64,000 nucleotides of DNA, from NCBI RefSeq assembly GCF_038502225.1, contig NC_091391.1, positions 3,949,214 to 4,013,213 on the forward strand, in the 5' to 3' direction. The position numbers and the translations under genes were made by a program. This stretch comes from Cherax quadricarinatus (Eukaryota; Arthropoda; Malacostraca; Decapoda; Parastacidae). The notes below the pieces were generated by a model. That model saw nothing but the letters and a program-made list of their open reading frames with translations, was not told the origin of the DNA and searched no databases. The first letter of the stretch is position 1. Every line of letters starts with the position of its first letter. Positions 36,401 through 50,859 of the stretch are shown piece by piece.

Positions 36401-38417
36401 AATTACCCACAGTGTTCCACACAGTGGAGATCTTTATTACCCACAGTGTTCCACACAGTGGAGATCTTAATTACCCACAGTGTCCCACACAGTGGAGATC
36501 TTAATTACCCACAGTGTTCCACACAGTGGAGATCTTAATTACCCACAGTGTCCCACACAGTGGAGATCTTTATTACCCACAGTGTTCCACACAGTGGAGA
36601 TCTTAATTACCCACAGTGTTCCACACAGTGGAGATCTTAATTACCCACAGTGTTCCACACAGTGGAGATCTTAATTACCCACAGTGTTCCACACAGTGGA
36701 GATCTTTATTACCCACAGTGTTCCACACAGTGGAGATCTTAATTACCCACAGTGTTCCACACAGTGGAGATCTTAATTACCCACAGTGTTCCACACAGTG
36801 GAGATCTTAATTACCCACAGTGTTCCACACAGTGGAGATCTTAATTACCCACAGTGTTCCACACAGTGGAGATCTTTATTACCCACAGTGTTCCACACAG
36901 TGGAGATCTTTATTACCCACAGTGTTCCACACAGTGGAGATCTTAATTACCCACAGTGTTCCACACAGTGGAGATCTTAATTACCCACAGTGTTCCACAC
37001 AGTGGAGATCTTAATTACCCACAGTGTTCCACACAGTGGAGATCTTTATTACCCACAGTGTTCCACACAGTGGAGATCTTTATTACCCACAGTGTTCCAC
37101 ACAGTGGAGATCTTTATTACCCACAGTGTTCCACACAGTGGAGATCTTAATTACCCACAGTGTTCCACACAGTGGAGATCTTTATTACCCACAGTGTTCC
37201 AAACAGTGGAGATCTTAATTACCCACAGTGTTCCACACAGTGGAGATCTTAATTACCCACAGTGTCCCACACAGTGGAGATCTTAATTACCCACAGTGTT
37301 CCACACAGTGGAGATCTTAATTACCCACAGTGTTCCACACAGTGGAGATCTTAATTACCCACAGTGTTCCACACAGTGGAGATCTTAATTACCCACAGTG
37401 TTCCACACAGTGGAGATCTTTATTACCCACAGTGTTCCAAACAGTGGAGATCTTTATTCCCCACAGTGTTCCACACAGTGGAGATCTTTATTACCCACAG
37501 TGTCCCACACAGTGGAGATCTTAATTACCCACAGTGTTCCACACAGTGGAGATCTTTATTACCCACAGTGTCCCACACAGTGGAGATCTTTATTACCCAC
37601 AGTGTTCCACACAGTGGAGATCTTAATTACCCACAGTGTCCCACACAGTGGAGATCTTAATTACCCACAGTGTTACACACAGTGGAGATCTTTATTACCC
37701 ACAGTGTCCCACACAGTGGAGATCTTAATTACCAACAGTGTTCCACACAGTGGAGATCTTAATTACCCACAGTGTCCCACACAGTGGAGATCTTAATTAC
37801 CCACAGTGTTCCACACAGTGGAGATCTTAATTACCCACAGTGTCCCACACAGTGGAGATCTTAATTACCCACAGTGTCCCACACAGTGGAGATCTTAATT
37901 ACCCACAGTGTTCCACACAGTGGAGATCTTAATTACCCACAGTGTTCCACACAGTGGAGATCTTAATTACCCACAGTGTTCCACACAGTGGAGATCTTAA
38001 TTACCCACAGTGTCCCACACAGTGGAGATCTTAATTACCCACAGTGTCCCACACAGTGGAGATCTTAATTACCCACAGTGTCCCACACAGTGGAGATCTT
38101 AATTACCCACAGTGTCCCACACAGTGGAGATCTTAATTACCCACAGTGTTCCACACAGTGGAGATCTTAATTACCCACAGTGTTCCACACAGTGGAGATC
38201 TTAATTACCCACAGTGTCCCACACAGTGGAGATCTTAATTACCCACAGTGTCCCACACAGTGGAGATCTTAATTACCCACAGTGTCCCACACAGTGGAGA
38301 TCTTAATTACCCACAGTGTCCCACACAGTGGAGATCTTAATTACCCACAGTGTCCCACACAGTGGAGATCTTAATTACCCACAGTGTCCCACACAGTGGA
38401 GATCTTAATTACCCACA
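33409..38417. repeat. 34-bp minisatellite, about 147 copies
   Basis: The unit contains TTCCACACAGTGGAGATCTT and AATTACCCACAGTG. TTTATT and TTAATT versions alternate in the first two thirds; from about 36480 the TTAATT version dominates and TCCC replaces TTCC increasingly. Each unit holds the hairpin CCAC-ACA-GTGG. Short open frames of 64-404 aa are repeat translations. Confidence 0.96.
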
Positions 38418-38659
38418 TGTCCCCACACTGGCTTTACCACTAATTTGGTAAAGCGTCTGTGTGTGACCAGAGTTGTGAGTAATAACCTCAGTGGGAGAGC
38501 AACTTAGATAACAGGTGTTCCAAACAGTGGTGAATAAAACACTTGTGCAACACTTGGGTATATTGTAGAAACGTGTCTCCAACAAGCGAGTTCATCAGTC
38601 CTTTTCCAGAGAGTAAACTCTAGATGTGAAGATGTAATTTGAGGTGATCAGTCCCCTCA
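38418..38659 (-). mobile_element. Decayed pLTR fragment
   Basis: Minus strand near 38604-38560 reads GGACTGATGAACTCGC, then GGAG, ACACGTTTC: a GGA-family-like ribozyme with GAAA changed to ACA. The terminal sequence ACTTGTGCAACACTTGGGTA follows. Confidence 0.5.
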
Positions 38660-41600
38660 AGAGACATACACTCCTCCGTGTATATACACTGAGAGACATA
38701 CACTCCTCCGTGTATGTACACTGAGAGACATACACTCCTCCGTGTATATACACTGAGAGACATACACTCCTCCGTGTATGTATACTGAGAGACATACACT
38801 TCTCCGTGTATATACACTGAGAGACATACACTTCTCCGTGTATATACACTGAGAGACATACACTCCTCCGTGTATGTACACTGAGAGACATACACTCCTC
38901 CGTGTATATACACTGAGAGACATACACTCCTCCGTGTATATACACTGAGAGACATACACTCCTCCGTGTATATACACTGAGAGACATACACTCCTCCGTG
39001 TATGTACACTGAGAGACATACACTCCTCCGTGTATATACACTGAGAGACATACACTCCTCCGTGTATATACACTGAGAGACATACACTCCTCCGTGTATA
39101 TACACTGAGAGACATACACTTCTCCGTGTATATACACTGAGAGACATACACTCCTCCGTGTATATACACTGAGAGACATACACTCCTCCGTGTATATACA
39201 CTGAGAGACATACACTTCTCCGTGTATATACACTGAGAGACATACACTCCTCCGTGTATGTACACTGAGAGACATACACTCCTCCGTGTATATACACTGA
39301 GAGACATACACTCCTCGGTGTATATACACTGAGAGACATACACTCCTCCGTGTATGTACACTGAGAGACATACACTCCTCCGTGTACATACACTGAGAGA
39401 CATACACTCCTCCGTGTATGTACACTGAGAGACATACACTCCTCCGTGTATGTACACTGAGAGACATACACTCCTCCGTGTACATACACTGAGAGACATA
39501 CACTCCTCCGTGTATGTACACTGAGAGACATACACTCCTCCGTGTATGTACACTGAGAGACATACACTCCTCCGTGTATATACACTGAGAGACATACACT
39601 CCTCCGTGTATGTACACTGAGAGACATACACTCCTCCGTGTATATACACTGAGAGACATACACTCCTCCGTGTATATACACTGAGAGACATACACTCCTC
39701 CGTGTATATACACTGAGAGACATACACTCCTCCGTGTATATACACTGAGAGACATACACTCCTCCGTGTATATACACTGAGAGACATACACTCCTCCGTG
39801 TATATACACTGTGAGACATACACTTCTCTGTGTATATACACTGAGAGACATACACTCCTCCGTGTATGTACACTGAGAGACATACACTCCTCCGTGTACA
39901 TACACTGAGAGACATACACTCCTCCGTGTATGTACACTGAGAGACATACACTCCTCCGTGTATGTACACTGAGAGACATACACTCCTCCGTGTATATACA
40001 CTGAGAGACATACACTCCTCCGTGTATGTACACTGAGAGACATACACTCCTCCGTGTATATACACTGAGAGACATACACTCCTCCGTGTATATACACTGA
40101 GAGACATACACTCCGTGTATATACACTGAGAGACATACACTCCTCCGTGTATATACACTGAGAGACATACACTCCTCCGTGTATATACACTGAGAGACAT
40201 ACACTTCTCTGTGTATATACACTGAGAGACATACACTCCTCCGTGTATATACACTGAGAGACATACACTCCTCCGTGTATATACACTGTGAGACATACAT
40301 TTCTCTGTGTATATACACTGAGAGACATACACTCCTCCGTGTACATACACTGAGAGACATACACTCCTCCGTGTATATACACTGAGAGACATACACTCCG
40401 TGTATATACACTGAGAGACATACACTCCTCCGTGTATATACACTGTGAGACATACACTCCTCCGTGTATATACACTGAGAGACATACACTCCTCCGTGTA
40501 TATACACTGAGAGACATACACTCCTCCGTGTATATACACTGAGAGACATACACTCCTCCGTGTATATACACTGAGAGACATACACTCCTCCGTGTATATA
40601 CACTGAGAGACATACACTCCTCCGTGTATATACACTGAGAGACATACACTCCTCCGTGTATATACACTGAGAGACATACACTCCTCCGTGTATATACACT
40701 GAGAGACATACACTCCTCCGTGTATATACACTGAGAGACATACACTTCGTGTATATACACTGAGAGACATACACTCCTCCGTGTATATACACTGAGAGAC
40801 ATACACTCCTCCGTGTATATACACTGAGAGACATACACTCCTCCGTGTATATACACTGAGAGACATACACTCCTCCGTGTATATACACTGAGAGACATAC
40901 ACTCCTCCGTGTATATACACTGAGAGACATACACTCCGTGTATATACACTGAGAGACATACACTCCTCCGTGTATATACACTGTGAGACATACACTCCTC
41001 CGTGTATATACACTGAGAGACATACACTCCTCCGTGTATATACACTGAGAGACATACACTCCTCCGTGTATATACACTGAGAGACATACACTCCTCCGTG
41101 TATATACACTGAGAGACATACACTCCTCCGTGTATATACACTGAGAGACATACACTTCGTGTATATACACTGAGAGACATACACTCCTCCGTGTATATAC
41201 ACTGAGAGACATACACTCCTCCGTGTACATACACTGAGAGACATACACTCCTCCGTTTATATACACTGAGAGACATACACTCCTCCGTGTATATACACAG
41301 AGACATACACTCCTCCGTGTATATACACTGAGAGACATACACTCCTCCGTGTATATACATTGAGAGACATACACTCCTCCGTGTATATACACTGAGAGAC
41401 ATACACTTCTCCGTGTATATACACTGAGAGACATACACTCCTCCGTGTATATACACTGAGAGACATACACTTCTCCGTGTATATACACTGAGAGACATAC
41501 ACTCCTCCGTGTATATACACTGAGAGACATACACTCCTCCGTGTATATACACTGAGAGACATACACTCCTCCGTGTATATACACTGAGAGACATACACTC

Positions 41601-41830
41601 CTCCGTGTATATACACTGAGAGACATACACTCCTCCGTGTATATACACTGAGAGACATACACTCCTCCGTTTATATACACTGAGAGACATACACTCCGTG
41701 TATATACACTGAGAGACATTCACTCCTCCGTTTATATACACTGAGAGACATACACTCCTCCGTGTATATACACTGAGAGACATACACTCCTCCGTTTATA
41801 TACACCGATAGACACTCCTCTGTGTATATG
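38660..41830. repeat. 32-bp minisatellite, about 99 copies
   Basis: The unit contains AGAGACATACACTCCTCCG and TGTATATACACTG; some copies lack CCTC (28 bp). It is open in all three minus frames (874-1062 aa), each giving the same 32-residue peptide repeat. Not a gene. Confidence 0.96.
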
Positions 41831-41831
41831 T

Positions 41832-42341
<510 letters not shown>

Positions 42342-42690
42342 CCAGACTTTTTCCAAGACTTTTTTCCAGACTTTTTTCCAGACTTTTTTCCAGACTTTTT
42401 TCCAGACTTTTTTCCAGACTTTTTTCCAGACTTTTTTCCAGACTTTTTTCCAGACTTTTTTCAGACTTTTTTCCAGACTTTTTTCCAGACTTTTTTCCAG
42501 ACTTTTTTCCAGACTTTTTTCCAGACTTTTTTCCAGACTTTTTTCAGACTTTTTTCCAGACTTTTTTCCAGACTTTTTTCCAGACTTTTTTCCAGACTTT
42601 TTTCCAGACTTTTTTCCAGACTTTTTTCCAGACTTTTTTCAGACTTTTTTCCAGACTTTTTTCCAGACTTTTTTCAGACTTTTTTTCCAG
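42342..42690. repeat. 12-bp T-rich minisatellite, about 29 copies
   Basis: Unit AGACTTTTTTCC with occasional loss of CC. A T-rich degenerate tail continues to about 42906 (AGACTATTTCAGG, TTTTTTCAAG). Confidence 0.95.
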
Positions 42691-42906
42691 GTGTATTTCT
42701 CTTAGTTTTTAAGACTTATTTTCTTTATTAGACTTTTTTTTTAGACTATTTCAGGCATATTTTTTTACCCAGACTTTCCATACTTTTTCCAGACTTTTTC
42801 CACTTTTTTCAAGATTTTTTTTTCGAGATTTTTTCCCTATTTTTTTCAAATTCAGATTTTTGTTTCTTTGAAATTTTAATTTTTTTTAGACTTTTCAAAA
42901 ATTTAC

Positions 42907-45900
42907 CTAACACCCAGGTACCTACTTACTGCTAGGTGAACACTGACAGCAGGTGTAAGGTGACTAACACCCAGGTACCTACTTACTGCTAGGTGAACAG
43001 GGACAGCAGGTGTAAGGTGACTAATACCCAAGTACCTACTTACTGCTAGGTGAACACTGACAGCAGGTGTAAGGTGACTAACACCCAGGTACCTACTTAC
43101 TGCTAGGTGAACACTGACAGCAGGTGTAAGGTGACTAACACTCAGGTACCTACTTACTGCTAGGTGAACAGGGACAGCAGGTGTAAGGTGACTAATACCC
43201 AAGTACCTACTTACTGCTAGGTGAACACTGACAGCAGGTGTAAGGTGACTAACACCCAGGTACCTACTTACTGCTAGGTGAACACTGACAGCAGGTGTAA
43301 GGTGACTAACACCCAGGTACCTACTTACTGCTAGGTGAACAGGGACAGTAGGTGTAAGGTGACTAATACCCAGGTACCTACTTACTGCTAGGTGAACACT
43401 GACAGCAGGTGTAAGGTGACTAACACCCAGGTACCTACTTACTGCTAGGTGAACACTGACAGCAGGTGTAAGGTGACTAACACCCAGGTACCTACTTACT
43501 GCTAGGTGAACAGGGACAGTAGGTGTAAGGTGACAAATACCCAGGTACCTACTTACTGCTAGGTGAACAGGGACAGCAGGTGTAAGGTGGCTAACACCCA
43601 GGTACCTACTTACTGCTAGGTGAACACTGACAGCAGGTGTAAGGTGACTAACACCCAGGTACCTACTTACTGCTAGGTGAACAGGGACAGTAGGTGTAAG
43701 GTGACTAACACCCAGGTACCTACTTACTGCTAGGTGAACAGGGACAGCAGGTGTAAGGTGACTAACACCCAGGTACCTACTTACTGCTAGGTGAACACTG
43801 ACAGCAGGTGTAAGGTGACTAACACCCAGGTACCTACTTACTGCTAGGTGAACAGGGACAGTAGGTGTAAGGTGACTAACACCCAGGTACCTACTTACTG
43901 CTAGGTGAACAGGGACAGCAGGTGTAAGGTGACTAACACCCAGGTACCTACTTACTGCTAGGTGAACACTGACAGTAGGTGTAAGGTGACTAACACCCAG
44001 GTACCTACTTACTGCTAGGTGAACAGGGACAGTAGGTGTAAGGTGACTAACACCCAGGTACCTACTTACTGCTAGGTGAACAGTGACAGTAGGTGTAAGG
44101 TGACTAGCACCAAGTTACCTACTTACTGCTAGGTGAGCAGGGACAGCAGGTGTAAGGTGACTAATACCCAGGTACCTACTTACTGCTAGGTGAACAGGGA
44201 CAGTAGGTGTAAGGTGACTAACACCCAGGTACCTACTTACTGCTAGGTGAACAGGGACAGCAGGTGTAAGGTGACTAACACCCAGGTACCTACTTACTGC
44301 TAGGTGAACAGGGACAGTAGGTGTAAGGTGACTAACACCCAGGTACCTACTTACTGCTAGGTGAACTGGGACAGTAGGTGTAAGGTGACTAATACCCAGG
44401 TACCTACTTACTGCTAGGTGAACAGGGACAGCAGGTGTAAGGTGACTAACACCCAGGTACCTACTTACTGCTAGGTGAACACTGACAGCAGGTGTAAGGT
44501 GACTAACACCCAGGTACCTACTTACTGCTAGGTGAACAGGGACAGTAGGTGTAAGGTGACTAACACCCAGGTACCTACTTACTGCTAGGTGAACAGGGAC
44601 AGCAGGTGTAAGGTGACTAACACCCAGGTACCTACTTACTGCTAGGTGAACAGGGACAGTAGGTGTAAGGTGACTAACACCCAGGTACCTACTTACTGCT
44701 AGGTGAACAGGGACAGTAGGTGTAAGGTGACTAACACCCAGGTACCTACTTACTGCTAGGTGAACAGGGACAGTAGGTGTAAGGTGACTAACACCCAGGT
44801 ACCTACTTACTGCTAGGTGAACAGGGACAGCAGGTGTAAGGTGACTAACACCCAGGTACCTACTTACTGCTAGGTGAACACTGACAGTAGGTGTAAGGTG
44901 ACTAATACCCAAGTACCTACTTACTGCTAGGTGAATAGGGACAGCAGGTATAAGGTGACTTAATGCCCAAGTGCATACTTACTGCTAGGTGAACAGGGAC
45001 AGTAGGTGTCAGGTGACTAACACCAAGGTACCTACTTACTGCTAGGTGAACAGGGACAGCAGGTGTAAGGTAACTAACACCCAGGTACCTACTTACTGCT
45101 AGGTGAACAGGGACAGTAGGTGTAAGGTGACTAACACCCAGGTACCTACTTACTGCTAGGTGAACAGGGACAGTAGGTGTAAGGTGACTAACACCCAGGT
45201 ACCTGCTTACTGCTAGGTGAACACTGACAGTAGGTGAAAGGTGACTAACACCCAGGTACCTACTTACTGCTAGGTGAACAGGGACAGCAGGTGTAAGGTG
45301 ACTAACACCCAGGTACCTACTTACTGCTAGGTGAACAGTGACAGTAGGTGTAAGGTGACTAGCACCAAGTTACCTACTTACTGCTAGGTGAGCAGGGACA
45401 GCAGGTGTAAGGTGACTAATACCCAGGTACCTACTTACTGCTAGGTGAACAGGGACAGTAGGTGTAAGGTGACTAACACCCAGGTACCTACTTACTGCTA
45501 GGTGAACAGGGACAGCAGGTGTAAGGTGACTAACACCCAGGTACCTACTTACTGCTAGGTGAACAGGGACAGTAGGTGTAAGGTGACTAACACCCAGGTA
45601 CCTACTTACTGCTAGGTGAACAGGGACAGTAGGTGTAAGGTGACTAACACCCAGGTACCTACTTACTGCTAGGTGAACAGGGACAGCAGGTGTAAGGTGA
45701 CTAACACCCAGGTACCTACTTACTGCTAGGTGAACACTGACAGTAGGTGTAAGGTGACTAACACCCAGGTACCTACTTACTGCTAGGTGAACAGGGACAG
45801 TAGGTGTAAGGTGACTAACACCCAGGTACCTACTTACTGCTAGGTGAACAGTGACAGCAGGTGTAAGGTGACTAACACCCAGGTACCTACTTACTGCTAG

Positions 45901-48900
45901 GTGAACAGGGACAGTAGGTGTAAGGTGACTAACACCCAGGTACCTACTTACTGCTAGGTGAACAGGGACAGTAGGTGTAAGGTGACTAACACCCAGGTAC
46001 CTGCTTACTGCTAGGTGAACACTGACAGTAGGTGAAAGGTGACTAACACCCAGGTACCTACTTACTGCTAGGTGAACAGGGACAGCAGGTGTAAGGTGAC
46101 TAACACCCAGGTACCTACTTACTGCTAGGTGAACAGTGACAGTAGGTGTAAGGTGACTAGCACCAAGTTACCTACTTACTGCTAGGTGAGCAGGGACAGC
46201 AGGTGTAAGGTGACTAATACCCAGGTACCTACTTACTGCTAGGTGAACAGGGACAGTAGGTGTAAGGTGACTAACACCCAGGTACCTACTTACTGCTAGG
46301 TAAACAGGAACAGCAGGTGTAAGGTAACTAACACCCAGGTACCTACTTACTGCTAGGTGAACAGGGACAGTAGGTGTAAGGTGACTAACACCCAGGTACC
46401 TACTTACTGCTAGGTGAACAGGGACAGTAGGTGTAAGGTGACTAACACCCAGGTACCTACTTACTGCTAGGTGAACAGGGACAGTAGGTGTAAGGTGACT
46501 AACACCCAGGTACCTACTTACTGCTAGGTGAACAGGGACAGTAGGTGTAAGGTGACTAACACCCAGGTACCTACTTACTGCTAGGTGAACAGGGACAGCA
46601 GGTGTAAGGTGACTAACACCCAGGTACCTACTTACTGCTAGGTGAACACTGACAGTAGGTGTAAGGTGACTAACACCCAGTTACCTACTTACTGCTAGGT
46701 GAACACTGACAGTAGGTGTAAGGTGACTAGCACCCAGGTACCTACTTACTGCTAGGTGAACAGGGACAGTAGGTGTAAGGTGACTAACACCCAGGTACCT
46801 ACTTACTGCTAGGTGAACAGGGACAGTAGGTGTAAGGTGACTAACACCCAGGTACCTACTTACTGCTAGGTGAACAGGGACAGTAGGTGTAAGGTGACTA
46901 ACACACCCAGTTACCTACTTACTGCTAGGTGAACACTGACAGTAGGTGTAAGGTGACAGGTACCTACTTACTGCTAGGTGAACAGGGACAGTAGGTGTAA
47001 GGTGACTAACACCCATGGCTAGACAGTAGGTGTAAGGTGACTAACACCCAGGTACCTACTTACTGCTAGGTGAACAGGGACAGCAGGTGTAAGGTGACTA
47101 ACACCCAGGTACCTACTTACTGCTAGGTGAACACTGACAGTAGGTGTAAGGTGACTAACACCCAGGTACCTACTTACTGCTAGGTGAACACTGACAGTAG
47201 GTGTAAGGTGACTAATACCCAAGTACCTACTTACTGCTAGGTGAACAGGGACAGCAGGTGTAAGGTGACTAATACCCAGGTACCTACTTACTGCTAGGTG
47301 AACAGTGACAGCAGGTGTAAGGTGACTAACACCCAGGTACCTACTTACTTCTGGGTGAAAAGGGACAGCAGGTGTAAGGTGACTAACACCCAGGTACCTA
47401 CTTACTGCTAGGTGAACAGGGACAGCAGGTGTAAGGTGACTAACACTCAGGTACCTACTTACTGCTAGGTGAACAGTGACAGTAGGTGTAAGGTGACTAA
47501 CACCCAGGTACCTGCATACTCCTAGGTGAACAGGGACAGCAGGTGTAAGGTGACTAACACCCAAGTACCTACTTACTGCTGGGTGAACACTGACAGCAGG
47601 TGTAAGGTGACTAACACCCAAGTACCTACTTACTGCTGGGTGAACAGGGACAGCAGGTGTAAGGTGACTAATACCCAGGTACCTACTTACTGCTAGGTGA
47701 ACACTGGCAGCAGGTGTTAGGTGACTAACACCCAGGTACCTACTTACTGCTGGGTGAACACTGACAGCAGGTGTAAGGTGACTAACACCCAAGTACCTAC
47801 TTACTGCTAGGTGAACAGGGACAACAGGTGTAAGGTGACTAATACCCAGGTACCTACTTACTGCTAGGTGAACAGTGACAGCAGGTGTAAGGTGACTAAC
47901 ACCCAGGCACCTACTTACCTCTAGGTGAACAGGGACAGCAGGTGTAAGGTGACTAACACCCAGGTACCTACTTACTGCTAGGTGAACAGTGACAGCAGGT
48001 GTAAGGTGACTAACACCCAGGTACCTACTTACTGCTAGGTGAACAGTGACAGCAGGTGTAAGGTGACTAACACCTAGGTTCCTACTTACTGCTAGTTGAA
48101 CACTGGCAGGAGGTGTAAGGTGACTAACACCCAGGTACCTACTTACTGCTGGGTGAACACTGACAGCAGGTGTAAGGTGACTAACACCCAGGAACCTACT
48201 TACTGCTAGGTGAACACAGACAGCAGGTGTAAGGTAACTAACACCCAGGTACCTACTTACTGCTGGGTGAACACTGACAGCAGGTGTAAGGTGACTAACA
48301 CCCAGGTACCTACTTACTGCTTGGTGAACACTGGCAGCAGGTGTAAGGTGACTAACACCCAGGTACCTACTTACTGTTAGGTGAACACTGCCAGCAGATA
48401 TTAGATGACTAACACCCAGGTACCTACTTACTGCTAGGTGAACACTGGCAGCAGGTGTTAGGTGACTAACACCCAGGTACCTACTTACTGCTGGGTGAAC
48501 ACTGACAGCAGGTGTAAGGTGACTAACACCCAAGTACCTACTTACTGCTAGATGAACACTGGCAGCAGGTGTTAGGTGACTAACACCCAGGTACCTACTT
48601 ACTGCTGGGTGAACACTGACAGCAGGTGTAAGGTGACTAACACCCAAGTACCTACTTACTGCTGGGTGAACACTGGCAGCAGGTGTTAGGTGACTAACAC
48701 CCAGGAACCTACTTACTGCTGGGTGAACACTGACAGCAGGTGTAAGGTGACTAACACCCAAGTACCTACTTAGTGCTGGGTGAACACTGGCAGCAGGTGT
48801 TAGGTGACTAACACCCAGGTACCTACTTACTGCTGGGTGAACACTGACAGCAGGTGTAAGGTGACTAACACCCAAGTACCTACTTACTGCTGGGTGAACA

Positions 48901-49180
48901 CTGGCAGCAGGTGTTAGGTGACTAACACCAAGGTACCTACTTACTGCTGGGTGAACACTGACAGCAGGGGTAAGGTGACTAACACCCAAGTACCTATTTA
49001 CTACTGGGTGAACACTGGCAGCAGGTGTTAGGTGACTAACACCAAGGTACCTACTTACTGCTGGGTGAACACTGACAGCAGGGGTAAGGTGACTAACACC
49101 CAAGTACCTATTTACTACTGGGTGAACACTGGCAGCAGGTGTTAGGTGACTAACACCAAGGTACCTACTTACTGCTAGGT
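42907..49180. repeat. 57-bp satellite derived from the SINE body, about 110 copies
   Basis: The unit contains TAACACCCAGGTACCTACTT and ACTGCTAGGTGAACAGGGAC. In reverse complement it aligns to SINE copy 1 positions 3122-3176 with about six differences, so the array is an amplified SINE segment. Variant blocks recur, for example GACTAGCACCAAGTTACC near 44104, 45358 and 46157, showing higher-order duplication. The right part (after about 47.3 kb) is more diverged. 57 = 3 x 19, so minus-strand frames (265 and 694 aa) stay open. Confidence 0.93.
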
Positions 49181-49330
49181 TAGGCCAGAGTGGCTTTATT
49201 GAGTTATACTGAGTTAATACTCTTAATGAAAATCAGGACCCAGTGGAAATAAGTCACTCTGACTGACTTTTTTGGGTTATCCCAGGTTCTCTACACATAT
49301 GCTGCTATGTATGATAATTCTATGTAACTG
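49181..49330 (+). mobile_element. SINE/LINE 3' portion
   Basis: From about 49230, GGACCCAGTGGAAATAAGTC and TTTTTTGGGTTATCC match the middle of the SINE body (copy 1, 3211-3270). The 3' end is different and terminates in TGTATACCTGAATAAACTTA, the parent of the next array. Confidence 0.7.
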
Positions 49331-50691
49331 TATTTGTGTATACCTGAATAAACTTACTTATTTGTGTATACCTGAATAAACTTACTTACTTATTTGTGTA
49401 TACCTGAATAAACTTACTTACTTATTTGTGTATACCTGAATAAACTTACTTATTTGTGTATACCTGAATAAACTTACTTACTTACTTGTGTATACCTGAA
49501 TAAACTTACTTATTTGTGTATACCTGAATAAACTTACTTATTTGTGTATACCGGAATAAACTTACTTATTTGTGTATACCTGAATAAACTTACTTATTTG
49601 TGTATACCTGAATAAACTTACTTATTTGTGTATACCTGAATAAACTTACTTATTTGTGTATACCTGAATAAACTTACTTATTTGTGTATACCTGAATAAA
49701 CTTACTTATTTGTGTATACCTGAATAAACTTACTTATTTGCGTATACCTGAATAAACTTTCTTACTTATTTGTGTATACCTGAATAAACTTACTTATTTG
49801 TGTATACCTGAATAAACTTACTTATTTGTGTATACCTGAATAAACTTTCTTACTTATTTGTGTATACCTGAATAAACTTATTTATTTGTGTATACCTGAA
49901 TATACTTTCTTACTTATTTGTGTATACCTGAATAAACTTACTTATTTGTGTATACATGAATAAACTTACTTATTTGTGTATACCTGAAAAAACTTTCTTA
50001 CTTATTTGTGTACAACTGAATAAACTTACTTATTTGTGTATACCTGAATAAACTTACTTATTTGTGTATACCTGAATAAACTTACTTATTTGTGTATACC
50101 TGAATAAACTTTCTTACTTATTTGTGTATACCTGAATAAACTTACTTATTTGTGTAAACCTGAATAAACTTTCTTACTTATTTGTGTATACCTGAATAAA
50201 CTTACTTATTTATGTATACCTGAATAAACTTACTTATTTGTGTATACCTGAATAAACTCATTTATTTGTGTATACCTGAATAAACTTACTTATTTGTGTA
50301 TACCTGAATAAACTTATTTATTTGTGTATACCTGAATAAACTTTCTTACTTATTTGTGTATACCTGAATAAACTTTCTTACTTATTTGTGTATACCTGAA
50401 TAAACTAACTTATTGGTGTATACCTGAATAAACTTACTTATTTGTGTATACCTGAATAAACTCATTTATTTGTGTATACCTGAATAAACTTACTTACTTG
50501 TGTATACCTGAATAAACTTACTTACTTGTGTATACCTGAATAAACTTATTTATTTGTGTATACCTGAATAAACTTATTTATTTGTGTATACCTGAATAAA
50601 TTACTTATTTGTGTATACCTGAATAAACTTACTTATTTGTGTATACCTGAATAAACTTACTTATTTATGTATACCTGAATAAACTTACTTA
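49331..50691. repeat. 28-bp minisatellite from a retroelement 3' tail, about 47 copies
   Basis: The unit contains TATTTGTGTATACCTGAATA and AACTTACT, with some copies extended by TACT. It continues directly from the 3' end of the SINE-like sequence. Confidence 0.93.
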
Positions 50692-50732
50692 GCTACTGTG
50701 TTCCTGCTGCTCCTTCGTCTTCCTGTCTTCCT

Positions 50733-50859
50733 AGTAGCCTGGTGGCTAAAACTCTCGCTTCACGGTGAGGCGTCCGGGTTCGATTCCCGGCAAGAGTGGA
50801 AACATCGTGATTCTTTACACCGGTTGACCATGTTCACCCATCAGTTATAATGGGTATCT
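50733..50859 (+). mobile_element. tRNA-derived SINE head, copy 3
   Basis: A tRNA-like head with GCCTGGTGGCTAAAACTCTC and B box GGTTCGATTCC (50778-50788), then the body up to the GGGTGTTAG segment, where it turns into the 32-bp array. No 3' part follows the array. Confidence 0.85.

Noticed and set aside
38595..41783. Cys/Ser/Tyr-rich minus-strand frames of about 1000 aa
   Set aside because: All three frames give one 32-residue repeat from a 32-bp unit, so coding is an accident of the array.
47019..49103. 694-aa minus-strand frame with a 19-residue repeat
   Set aside because: Comes from the 57-bp SINE-derived satellite, whose length is a multiple of three.
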